Assembly (NCBI GenBank): GCA_937888365.1
Contig: CALBFA010000046.1
Span: forward strand, 1 to 39,764
DNA length: 39,764 nt
Direction: 5' to 3'
Source of the DNA: an uncultured Fidelibacterota bacterium
Lineage (GTDB): Bacteria > Fidelibacterota > UBA8477 > JABMPR01
Of this stretch, positions 24,945 through 33,476 are shown piece by piece. Within the stretch, counting starts at the first letter, position 1. The number at the start of each line of letters is the position of its first letter. The position numbers and the translations under genes are program-made. Below the pieces are notes generated by a model. That model worked only from the letters and a program-made list of their open reading frames with translations, did not search any database and was not told the DNA's origin.

Positions 24945-26257
24945 AAAAAATAATATTGATAACGCTATTCTCTGTGTCCTTGGCACTTAATGCACAGACC
25001 TCACTAACCTTGCGAAATGTCGTGACGGAGGCCTTTAAAAATAATCATAAAATCGTTATTTTAAATAATAGCCAAGCTGTACTGAATAATTTGGCGACAC
25101 GTGGGAATGCCGGTCTTTTGCCAAATATTTCCTTATCAGCTAATACGAATGTGAGTTCTATGGATTATTTTGGAACATCTATTTCAAATGGCTCAACATA
25201 TTCTGAAAAAGGTATAAATGGTCAATCTTCAGGTGCAAATGTGAGCGTTCAATACACATTATTTAATGGGTTTAACGATTATTGGACCTATGAAAAATTG
25301 CAAACGAGTCGAGATGTTGGATATTGGCGAAATCGAGATTTAATCGAGCAAACGATTGTAGGCGTCATCAAAGCATATTACAATGTTATACAATTAAGTG
25401 AACAATTAGATATCTCGCATCAAACTCTTGAGATTTCGAAAGACCGTTACAGTCGCGCTTTAAATCGGTCAAAGCTTGGTAGTGCATTGTCGATAGATTT
25501 ATTAAATGCAGAAGTTGATATTAATACGGACAGTTTAAATGTATTAAACGTGGAGCTGTATTTGGAAAACGCCAAACGTCAACTCAATTATTTGATGGGA
25601 CGAGACATTAATATTGCTTATACAATTGAAGATTCAGTGACTTTTGAGGAAAGAATCGAATACGATAATTGGTACACAATGGCATTATCTGAAAGTGCAA
25701 ATTTAAAAGTTTCATCCTACGAATTAGAAAGTGCCAGAATAGATGAATCTATTTCTAGGGCTAGTTATCTACCGAAATTATTCTTCACTGGCGCTTATAA
25801 TTATAATAATAGTGAAAGTGCCTTGTCACAGTATAGTCCTTTGGAAAGCAACGGCTATTCGGCAAATTTGGCATTAAGTTATAACATATTTTCTGGCTAT
25901 AGAGGCCGCATTCAACGCCAAAATGCAAAAATACTAAAGGCATCCAAGGAAGAAGCATTAGAAGATTCAAAAAAAGTACTGGAGCGTGATGTCTCCAATG
26001 CGTTTGCCACGTATGACAATCAATTGCGTGCCATGGAAATTGAACGTAAACATGTTGAAACCGCTGGAATTAATTATTTACGAACGAAAGACTTATTTGG
26101 TCTTGGGCAAGTCACAAATACGCAATTTCGTGAGGCACAACTTAATTTGGCGCGTGCAAAAAGTCTTTTAACAAGCGCTCGATACAATGCAAAGTTTGCG
26201 GAAATCGAACTTCTCCGTCTCAGCGGTGAATTATATTCTAGACTCGACGAGAATTAA
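24941..26257 (+). CDS. TolC-like outer-membrane efflux channel
   Basis: A 438-aa outer-membrane channel partner of the RND pump. It has a signal peptide (about 1-19, ending LALNAQ) followed by two internally similar halves, each with a long coiled-coil helical hairpin. Features include the LTLRNVVTEAFKNNHKI opening and YNIFSGYRGRIQRQNAKI, the FCB version of the second-half start. The start overlaps the pump stop (ATGA). A weak hairpin (AGCTC...GAGCT, about 26284-26305) with a T-rich tail follows and may end the operon. Confidence 0.92.
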   Translation: MKKIILITLFSVSLALNAQTSLTLRNVVTEAFKNNHKIVILNNSQAVLNNLATRGNAGLLPNISLSANTNVSSMDYFGTSISNGSTYSEKGINGQSSGANVSVQYTLFNGFNDYWTYEKLQTSRDVGYWRNRDLIEQTIVGVIKAYYNVIQLSEQLDISHQTLEISKDRYSRALNRSKLGSALSIDLLNAEVDINTDSLNVLNVELYLENAKRQLNYLMGRDINIAYTIEDSVTFEERIEYDNWYTMALSESANLKVSSYELESARIDESISRASYLPKLFFTGAYNYNNSESALSQYSPLESNGYSANLALSYNIFSGYRGRIQRQNAKILKASKEEALEDSKKVLERDVSNAFATYDNQLRAMEIERKHVETAGINYLRTKDLFGLGQVTNTQFREAQLNLARAKSLLTSARYNAKFAEIELLRLSGELYSRLDEN

Positions 26258-26406
26258 TTTTGATTAGAATCCATTTTTATAATAAGCTCCTTTTCATGCG
26301 AGCTATTTATATATTTTGACAACTATTGCATTAAATTAAGCAATATAAGAAATATTGGCATATTTTTAGATGAATGAGGATGACATGAAAAATTCTGGAG
26401 ATAACA

Positions 26407-27915
26407 ATGAGTAAACTAGTCGCAAATATTATTGGCAGACGCCCAAAAAATCTACAGCGAAGTGATTTGTTGAATTTTATAAAAGAACACGAATTAAAGC
26501 GTATTACCTTCCATTATACTGCTGGAGACGGACGATTAAAGGAATTGATACTACCGATTAACTCTATGGATTATGCAGAGCGTGTTTTAGCGGCTGGAGA
26601 GCGCGTTGACGGTAGTTCGTTGTTTAAGGGAATGGTTGGGACGGCTTCCTCGGATCTTTACGTTGTGCCCGTCTATGCAACGGCTTTTATCAATCCTTTC
26701 GATTCAAAAAGCATCAATTTTATATGTCGATTTCTTAATAAGAATGAAGAACTCGCAGAATTTTGTCCTGATAATATTCTTAAACATGCGAGTGATACTT
26801 TATTTAAAACTCATGGCTTTGAATTATGGGCTTTAGGTGAATTGGAATTCTATTTGATAGGGAAACAGGAACATGATCAATATCCCATGGAGTTTCAATC
26901 AGGCTATCATACGTCGGCACCTTATTCGCGCTACATGGACATCGTCAAGGAAATGTTAGAGCACATTTCTGACATTACGGGAAAAGTCAAATATGGTCAT
27001 TCTGAAGTCGGCGTCATTCACAACATTGTTAGCGAAGATTTAACTGTAAATGGTAAATATGCTGAACAATTTGAAATTGAATTCTTGCCTGCGCCCATAG
27101 AATCTGCGGCGGACTATATGACGCTCGCCAAATGGGTTGTTCGAAATGTAGCTTATAAATACGACCTTCTGGCTACTTTTGCACCTAAAATTGAGGAAGG
27201 TTACGCTGGAACGGGTCTTCATTTTCATCTCGAATTACTTGAGAATAACAAAAATATAATGACAAAAGACAATGGAGATTTATCAGATATTTCTAAAAAG
27301 GCGATTGGTGGTCTATTAAAATTTGCGCCAAGTTTAACAGCATTTGGGAACACGGTTGCATCATCTTATTTGCGACTAGTTCCGAATCAGGAATCGCCGA
27401 CAAAACTCTTTTGGAGCGATTTAAATCGATCCGCTTTGGTACGCGTACCTTTAGGATGGAAAAAAAGCGAAGATATGGCGAGTAAGATAAATCATCGCTT
27501 AAAAGACATCTATAAATCGCCCTTCAAAAGACAGACTATTGAGCTACGAAGCGCTGACGGATCTGCATTTATACATCTGCTCTTAGGGGGCATAACAATA
27601 GCGATACAATGGGGTTTAGATTCCCCGGATGATGCATTGGTCATTTCAAAAAAATGTTATGTCAATAAAAGCGCCCATTCAAAAATAAAAGATTTGGCAT
27701 CTTTACCGCCAAGTTGTGCAATTTCTGCCAATCTTTTACAGGAAAATATGTATTTATATGAGAAACAGATTCCTAAAAACATCCTCGAGTGGGTCATTTT
27801 AAAATTAAAGGCCCAAAATGACGAAACGCTTATTTCTGAGATAGAATCGATGGAACAAAAAGACAAAGCATTGAGAAGAAGATCACTCATGCATAAAGTT
27901 TTACACATAGGTTAA
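26407..27915 (+). CDS. Glutamine synthetase family protein
   Basis: A 502-aa member of the GlnA family (ATP-dependent amide formation from glutamate and ammonia, or a similar gamma-glutamylation). Visible are the N-terminal beta-grasp domain with DGSS (68-71), the first metal site GELEFYLIG (144-152), EQFEIEFLPAP, the second glutamate/histidine site GTGLHFHLEL and the NRSALVRVP arginine site. No recognisable adenylylation tyrosine loop is obvious. The gene stands alone. It differs from standard GlnA enough that a gamma-glutamylpolyamine or other amine ligase is a possible alternative. Confidence 0.85.
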   Translation: MSKLVANIIGRRPKNLQRSDLLNFIKEHELKRITFHYTAGDGRLKELILPINSMDYAERVLAAGERVDGSSLFKGMVGTASSDLYVVPVYATAFINPFDSKSINFICRFLNKNEELAEFCPDNILKHASDTLFKTHGFELWALGELEFYLIGKQEHDQYPMEFQSGYHTSAPYSRYMDIVKEMLEHISDITGKVKYGHSEVGVIHNIVSEDLTVNGKYAEQFEIEFLPAPIESAADYMTLAKWVVRNVAYKYDLLATFAPKIEEGYAGTGLHFHLELLENNKNIMTKDNGDLSDISKKAIGGLLKFAPSLTAFGNTVASSYLRLVPNQESPTKLFWSDLNRSALVRVPLGWKKSEDMASKINHRLKDIYKSPFKRQTIELRSADGSAFIHLLLGGITIAIQWGLDSPDDALVISKKCYVNKSAHSKIKDLASLPPSCAISANLLQENMYLYEKQIPKNILEWVILKLKAQNDETLISEIESMEQKDKALRRRSLMHKVLHIG

Positions 27916-28291
27916 GTAAACTATCTCCGTTTTTGAAAAGAATTCAAAACCCTATCATTTAACGAATAAAAATGGTCATTGAAAATGACCGCACGGGCAA
28001 TAATTGCGTTTTTCGTGAGTCGTTTGTTAACCCAATAAAAGGAACAGATAGACGATACGTCGAAAGATTAAGCGCAAGCATAGATATTAATCTACAAATG
28101 AATACTTTATCTATAAACCAACTTCATAAGCTTGAGTGTTGATAAAAAATAAATTTGTTCATTAATATTACGAAAATATGTTGAAATCTTGTCAGAAATA
28201 ATTAATAGAGTCCTCGCAAGTGTTTTATGATACTAAGGAATTATAAGAGAAATTGCTTACAATACTAATGATTGGAAAATAATAGAAAAAT
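27916..28291. other. Intergenic region with hairpins before the peptidoglycan operon
   Basis: No gene is seen. A perfect hairpin GGTCATT-GAA-AATGACC (27974-27990) lies 59 bp after the glutamine synthetase stop, then GCAAT-A-ATTGC and TTTTT (to about 28012), which could be a terminator. The rest is AT-rich leader or promoter DNA for the operon that begins at 28292. Confidence 0.55.
28139..28168 (+). promoter_or_regulatory. Candidate promoter of the peptidoglycan operon
   Basis: TTGATA (28139-28144), 18 bp, TAATAT (28163-28168). It lies 124 bp before the glycosyltransferase start. In such AT-rich DNA other matches exist (for example TTGAAA at 28181 with TAATAG at 28203). Confidence 0.3.
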
Positions 28292-29773
28292 ATGAATACT
28301 GACAAAACCACCGCACTTATTATACATACAGATAAAGTATCGCGTGATGATATTAATATTAATGGACTTAGTGGTGATTCTATTGCTTATTTTAAGTATA
28401 ACGAGACACATTTATCCGAACTCGAAGCATTATTAAAAAAATGCAATCAAGATAGATTACTTATCGTAAATGCTTGTCAGTATGCCATTACTTTTAAAAA
28501 CAGCGCCCTTAAGCTCTTAAACATGGTAGCGGATACTCATAAAAACTGGAGCTTTATCTATTCTGATTATGAAATCGTCGAATCGAATGGTAATATCAAC
28601 GAACCAAAACTTTTAGATTATCATAAGGGTCGAGTGCGAAGTGACATGGACTATGGGTTTGCTTTTTTAGTGCATGTTGATGCATTGAAAAAAGTGCTTC
28701 CTTTTTCCCCCGAAACTAAACAACATATTTTTTGGGACTTGCTTTTAAAATTGAGCCAAATTAATAAGCCAGTACATATTGCAAATAGATATTCAGGTTC
28801 CTTATATAGCGTTAATAAAAAACAAGACGAACAAAATGTTTTTGCTTATTTAATGCAAAGCAAATCTTCCCAACTTGAATATGAGGCACTGTTAAATCAT
28901 CATTTAAAAGCCATCAATGCATATTTAGCACCGAATCAAAATATTTCTGAGGTTCCTTATTTTGAGGAAACATTTCCTTTAGACGCTTCCATTATTATTC
29001 CCGTTAATAATCGACCTGAATTTATTGGTACTGCCATTCATTCAGCATTGAATCAAACCATAAAAAAAGTTGAAGTCATTGTTGTTGTTAACGGTGGCGA
29101 AAAAGATACGACAATCAACGAAGTGAAGCGTTATCAAGAAGGGGGAGACCTCTATGATGCCACAAAACCAAACGTAAAATTAATAGTGCATGATATCAAT
29201 AATATTGGGCTATGTATTAACGCAGGGTTAGAAATCGCTGAGGGCAAATATTATGTCCAGCTAGATTCAGACGACCTTCTTTACGAAGATGCAGTTGAAA
29301 AACTTATTGCTGTTTATCAATCTGATGAAACAATAGGGATGGTCATCGGTTCTTATGACGTTTGGGAATTATCGAAAGAGACGAAAACGATTTCAAGGCT
29401 TCAATCAATTCCTGTCGTTACGCATGATGAATGGACTTCAGAAAATGGACGAAATAACCTATTAAGAATTAATGGCGCGGGTGCACCTCGATCATTTTAT
29501 ATCAAACTAGCCAAAGATTTAGGTTACTTGGATATGAACACTAGCCCAAGAGCAAGGAATTATGGTGAAGATTATGATTTTGTTTTACGTATGAGTGAAA
29601 ATTATACCATAGGTCGAGTTTGGGATCCTATTTATAAAGTTGTGCGACACGACGGTGGGACAGACCATAATGCTGATATGAATACAGTTGATAGAAATAA
29701 TAACGCAAAAGATGGCATGAGACGAGCCGCCATCAATAGACGTCAAAAAATAAATGGAGCGCATAATGGATGA
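28292..29773 (+). CDS. Two-part family 2-like glycosyltransferase
   Basis: A 493-aa protein. Residues about 228-480 are a GT-A (GT2) domain: SIIIPVNNRPEFIGTAIHSALNQ, an N-terminal nucleotide site, and the metal-binding DSDD in YVQLDSDDLLYEDAV. Residues 1-220 look like a second, degenerate GT-A-like module (WSFIYSDYEIVESNG, then a GRVRSDMDYGF segment) without an obvious catalytic motif. No membrane segment or signal peptide, so it is cytosolic. It opens the operon and overlaps the sugar kinase gene by 8 bp. Donor and acceptor are unknown; transfer in cell wall or polysaccharide recycling is an inference from neighbours. Confidence 0.82.
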   Translation: MNTDKTTALIIHTDKVSRDDININGLSGDSIAYFKYNETHLSELEALLKKCNQDRLLIVNACQYAITFKNSALKLLNMVADTHKNWSFIYSDYEIVESNGNINEPKLLDYHKGRVRSDMDYGFAFLVHVDALKKVLPFSPETKQHIFWDLLLKLSQINKPVHIANRYSGSLYSVNKKQDEQNVFAYLMQSKSSQLEYEALLNHHLKAINAYLAPNQNISEVPYFEETFPLDASIIIPVNNRPEFIGTAIHSALNQTIKKVEVIVVVNGGEKDTTINEVKRYQEGGDLYDATKPNVKLIVHDINNIGLCINAGLEIAEGKYYVQLDSDDLLYEDAVEKLIAVYQSDETIGMVIGSYDVWELSKETKTISRLQSIPVVTHDEWTSENGRNNLLRINGAGAPRSFYIKLAKDLGYLDMNTSPRARNYGEDYDFVLRMSENYTIGRVWDPIYKVVRHDGGTDHNADMNTVDRNNNAKDGMRRAAINRRQKINGAHNG

Positions 29774-30962
29774 TATCATTCTAATCGGAGTTGATGGTGG
29801 TGCATCAAAAGTTCTTGCACATTCAGTCGAAATTGGAACAGATCCACTTCGTTTCTTCCCCGTAAAGCCTATAATTGAGGTGAGTTACAATAAGCAAGAA
29901 AAGTACTCAAGCAAATTTAAACCTGTTAATCTAGCCCAACAACTCAAAGACTTAAAGCAAGGTAGTGTTGTGCCGACTAAAGATGAAGTGGAACAGGGTG
30001 AAGCCATCATAATGGCATTTAAAAAAACACTCACAACTATTTTATCGATACAGAATCCTGGAAAGAAAAAAATCATTATTGGCGTAGGTATGCCTGGCTT
30101 AAAAACCCCACGTAAAAGAGGTATTTCTGCTATGGCCAACGGTCCTAGAATGCCTCAATTTTTGACAACACTCGAAAAAATGTTAGTCGAAGATGGATTT
30201 GATAATATTGAAAAAATTCATGCCCTCGGTTCGGATGCAGACTATTGTGGATACGGAGAACGCTATGGCGATCAAGGCAGTATTCGCGAATGTAAAAATG
30301 CTTATTATCTCGGCATTGGTTCAGGTGTGGCTGACGCCATTTTAATTGATGGCGAAAATATACCATTTGATGATATTCAAACTTGGATTCCCAAAGCTTG
30401 GGAAATGACCTATGACGAAACACATTCATTCGAAAACATCATCTCTGCAAAGGGTATTCAACAATTATATGCCGATAAAACCGATCAAACCACTGAAGAA
30501 ATTGAAGCTCAGGAAATTTATCCTTGGCAAATATATGAAAAAGCGAAAGACGGTGATACTATAGCAATTGAGGTGACAGAACTTGTCGCTGAAGGTTTAG
30601 CCTCATTAATATATCAACGTATTACTGCTTTAGGTGTTGGAGATGCTTCAGTATCACTTATTTCAAATAATCATGAAATCGTAGATCAACACCCTCATGT
30701 AGGAAAAACTTTTGATAAATTTGTTATTGGCCAACGATTAGGTGATATCTGGGGGAATTTGGATTTTTATCCATTACTAAGAAATCGAGTCAATATTTTG
30801 ATGAGCCGAAAACTAATTGATGGCGAGTTACCAACGCGTATCAGATCAGCTTATCTTTCTGGCAACAATCGATTTAAAGAAGAGTTGATTGTGCACTCTG
30901 AGCTTCGTCATGCACCTGCATTAGGAGCGGCAGTTGATGCCTATCTCAACTGGACTAAATAA
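29766..30962 (+). CDS. ROK-like sugar kinase (ASKHA fold)
   Basis: About 398 aa. The phosphate-1 loop LIGVDGGASKVLA is at the N-terminus. The sugar-site region VGMPGLKTPRKRGISAMANGPRMPQF, the catalytic aspartate region LGSDADYCGYGERYG and the adenosine segment YLGIGSGVADAILIDG follow in the ROK order. The zinc-binding cysteines of many ROK kinases are absent. It would phosphorylate a free sugar in the cytosol. Given NamZ and symporter neighbours, MurNAc or GlcNAc are the likely substrates. ATG 29766 is chosen because it starts at the conserved strand; a longer frame to 29754 exists. It overlaps the SpoIID-domain gene by 26 bp. Confidence 0.78.
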   Translation: MDDIILIGVDGGASKVLAHSVEIGTDPLRFFPVKPIIEVSYNKQEKYSSKFKPVNLAQQLKDLKQGSVVPTKDEVEQGEAIIMAFKKTLTTILSIQNPGKKKIIIGVGMPGLKTPRKRGISAMANGPRMPQFLTTLEKMLVEDGFDNIEKIHALGSDADYCGYGERYGDQGSIRECKNAYYLGIGSGVADAILIDGENIPFDDIQTWIPKAWEMTYDETHSFENIISAKGIQQLYADKTDQTTEEIEAQEIYPWQIYEKAKDGDTIAIEVTELVAEGLASLIYQRITALGVGDASVSLISNNHEIVDQHPHVGKTFDKFVIGQRLGDIWGNLDFYPLLRNRVNILMSRKLIDGELPTRIRSAYLSGNNRFKEELIVHSELRHAPALGAAVDAYLNWTK

Positions 30963-32226
30963 GAGTACTATTTCTGTAGGAATAATCCTACCCGAAGACA
31001 ATATAAAAGCAATCGTGCTTCAATGGGTTCATGATCTTGGCGTCAAATGTGACGTCGATAATCTTTCATGTCGAAAAACAATTATTGATGTCCATCAAGA
31101 TAGCTTGCACGTTGATGGTAAACCCTTTGATGGCATTTTCCATATAAGTTCTTCTGACAAACTGCGCGAAATCAAACCCAAACTCGGCATAAAGATTACC
31201 CCCGTCATCGCTGGACGCGGTTTCCATTGGCAAAAAAGGATTGATGCTATTTTTCCAGGGTTTCTTGAAATAAAGATACAAAATGGCAATTTAATGGTTA
31301 TCAATGAGCTGAGTATCGAAAGCTATGTTGCCTGTGTTGCTACGTCTGAAATGGGTGCGAAAGCGCCTATCAATTTATTGGCAGCTCAAACGATTGTCGC
31401 GCGATGCTGGGCTTTGGCATTTATCGAAAAAAAACATATTGATTTGGGCTTTGATGTCTGTAACGATGATTGTTGCCAACGCTATCAAGGGACAACATAT
31501 TTGACGGAATATTCATTAAATGCAGCGATTATGACAGAAAATGAAGTCGTTGTTTTTAACAACGAAGTGATTGATGCTCGTTATTCAAAAAATTGTGGTG
31601 CCGTTTCCGAAGCGGCTGATAAAGTGTGGGATATTGAACCCATTCCATATCTAATTGTCCAAAATGACCGACGTAAGCAAACAAAAAATAATGACGAATC
31701 TTTCGATGATATTCTTCTTATAAATGATGCATATTGTGCTTCATCACGATTCGAAAATATCAATTTATCCACTATGCTAGGCCATGTTGATAAATCAAAC
31801 GAATACTATCGATGGACCGCTCATTGCCTTAAAAGTGATATTTTAGATGCTATAAATAATGACTTTTCATTGGGTTGGGATAAGCTATTAAATTTCAATA
31901 TCCTTAATCGCGGTAAATCAGGAAGAATCACAAAACTCGAACTTGTTTGTGAATCCAATGCCGTGAGACAAACGTTTGTATTACATTCAGAATACGATAT
32001 TCGAAAATATTTACACACCTCATTCTTATATTCATCAGCCTTTAAACTGAAAAATAAGGACACGGTTTTAAATGATGATGCCTTTATTCTCGAGGGAGCA
32101 GGTTGGGGGCATGGTGTGGGTCTATGTCAAATGGGGGCACTTGGAATGGCACTTGACGGCATTCATTATCATGATATCCTTTTGCATTATTTCCCAAACA
32201 CTGCCATTACAAAACTAAACCTATGA
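30937..32226 (+). CDS. SpoIID/LytB-domain protein without signal peptide
   Basis: About 429 aa. The SpoIID core is clear: LSIESYVACVATSEMGAKAPINLLAAQTIVARCWAL (the S-E-M glutamate being the catalytic acid of SpoIID lytic transglycosylases), then YSKNCGAVSEAADKVW and WGHGVGLCQMGALGMA. The family cleaves bare or modified glycan strands of peptidoglycan. There is no signal peptide or transmembrane helix near the start, unlike enzymes that act on the wall. It may act on cytosolic sugars or fragments, or use another export route. ATG 30937 lies inside the kinase gene; the stop overlaps namZ (ATGA). Confidence 0.88.
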   Translation: MPISTGLNKSTISVGIILPEDNIKAIVLQWVHDLGVKCDVDNLSCRKTIIDVHQDSLHVDGKPFDGIFHISSSDKLREIKPKLGIKITPVIAGRGFHWQKRIDAIFPGFLEIKIQNGNLMVINELSIESYVACVATSEMGAKAPINLLAAQTIVARCWALAFIEKKHIDLGFDVCNDDCCQRYQGTTYLTEYSLNAAIMTENEVVVFNNEVIDARYSKNCGAVSEAADKVWDIEPIPYLIVQNDRRKQTKNNDESFDDILLINDAYCASSRFENINLSTMLGHVDKSNEYYRWTAHCLKSDILDAINNDFSLGWDKLLNFNILNRGKSGRITKLELVCESNAVRQTFVLHSEYDIRKYLHTSFLYSSAFKLKNKDTVLNDDAFILEGAGWGHGVGLCQMGALGMALDGIHYHDILLHYFPNTAITKLNL

Positions 32227-33476
32227 GACGAGTAGGACTCGCATTTAGCCTCGTTTATTTTGCATTTCTTATGAATAGTTGTACCCTAAAACCAAATCCG
32301 ACAGCTTTAAGAGATGAATCTTCAAAACCTGTACTGAATGGCCTGGATGTTTTGTTAACACATCGTACCTATTATGATTCGAGCCGGACTGGACTCTTTA
32401 CCAATCAAACAGGCGTGACGAAAGATCTAAAATCAAATTACATCGTTTTGAGTGATATTTTTAATTTGAAACTAATATTTTCGCCTGAACATGGATTATA
32501 TGGCGCTGAGAATGCAGGTGATGTAATAGATGAGTCAGGTGACAAACAGGATGATATAGCAATAATCTCAACCTATGGTTTAAGTCCCAAAAGAATTTCA
32601 CCTTATCTTGATAGTTTAGATATTATCATTTTTGATATGCAAGATACAGGCATTCGCGCTTATACGTATATCTCTTCTTTAGCGTATATCATCCAAGCTA
32701 CAAACGGCAAAAATATTAAACTCATGGTCTTAGATCGACCCAATCCAATTAATGGCCTCACTATCGAAGGGAATGTCCTCAACGACTCCTTGATTTCATT
32801 CGTGGGTATTTTTCCCATGCCATATCGCTACGCCATGACAATAGGTGAATTAGCGCTTATGTTTCGTGACGACATGGCGCCTAATCTCAATGTTGAAGTC
32901 ATCAAGATGGAAAATTGGAAACGATCCATGGACTTTAATGAGACGGGATTAGTATGGGTGCCGCCATCGCCCCATGTCCCACATCCCGAAACGATTTATA
33001 CAATGATAGCCACAGGCGTATTTGGTGAACTCGGTACATTGCATGAAGGTGTCGGAAATCCCGCCCCCTTTGAATATGCCGGCGGTCCATGGATAACGAA
33101 TCCAGTCGAATATGCCGACGCACTTAATCAATTGAATCTACCTGGAATCGTATTTAGAGCCGCATTTTGGAAACCCTATTATGGAAAATATAAAGGCCAA
33201 ACTGTCGGCGGAGTCCAACTCCACATTATAAATATTAAAACAGTACGACCTTATTTAGTGGGTCTTTGCTTGCTGCATATTCATCAAACGCTTTATCCTG
33301 AAATTGATCTATTTGAAAATCAAAATCGCTGGGATATGTTTGCCAAAGTCACAGGCTCAAATGATATTCGATTGAGCTTAATGGCAGGGAAATCCCCATT
33401 AGAAATTGAATCTCAATGGCAATCAGATATACGCTTATTTATGAAAAAACGCTCGAAATATCTCCTTTATGATTAA
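32223..33476 (+). CDS. namZ: NamZ exo-beta-N-acetylmuramidase lipoprotein, first copy
   Basis: A 417-aa DUF1343 protein. NamZ enzymes release MurNAc from the non-reducing end of peptidoglycan glycans. The signal peptide ends in lipobox MNSC, so it is a lipoprotein. Family marks are NGLDVLL, GLFTNQTG, FSPEHGLYG, the DMQDTGIRAYTYI segment, DRPNPI and the WVPPSPHVPHPET block. The length is normal. It overlaps the SpoIID gene by 4 bp and the GH18 gene by 8 bp. It would supply MurNAc for the symporter and kinase of the same operon. Confidence 0.93.
   Translation: MRRVGLAFSLVYFAFLMNSCTLKPNPTALRDESSKPVLNGLDVLLTHRTYYDSSRTGLFTNQTGVTKDLKSNYIVLSDIFNLKLIFSPEHGLYGAENAGDVIDESGDKQDDIAIISTYGLSPKRISPYLDSLDIIIFDMQDTGIRAYTYISSLAYIIQATNGKNIKLMVLDRPNPINGLTIEGNVLNDSLISFVGIFPMPYRYAMTIGELALMFRDDMAPNLNVEVIKMENWKRSMDFNETGLVWVPPSPHVPHPETIYTMIATGVFGELGTLHEGVGNPAPFEYAGGPWITNPVEYADALNQLNLPGIVFRAAFWKPYYGKYKGQTVGGVQLHIINIKTVRPYLVGLCLLHIHQTLYPEIDLFENQNRWDMFAKVTGSNDIRLSLMAGKSPLEIESQWQSDIRLFMKKRSKYLLYD

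Noticed and set aside
27966-28030. c-di-GMP (GEMM) riboswitch, because of GCACGGGCAA
   Set aside because: The rest of the GEMM core (GGGACGCAAAGCC-like and GGTAGC parts) is missing.
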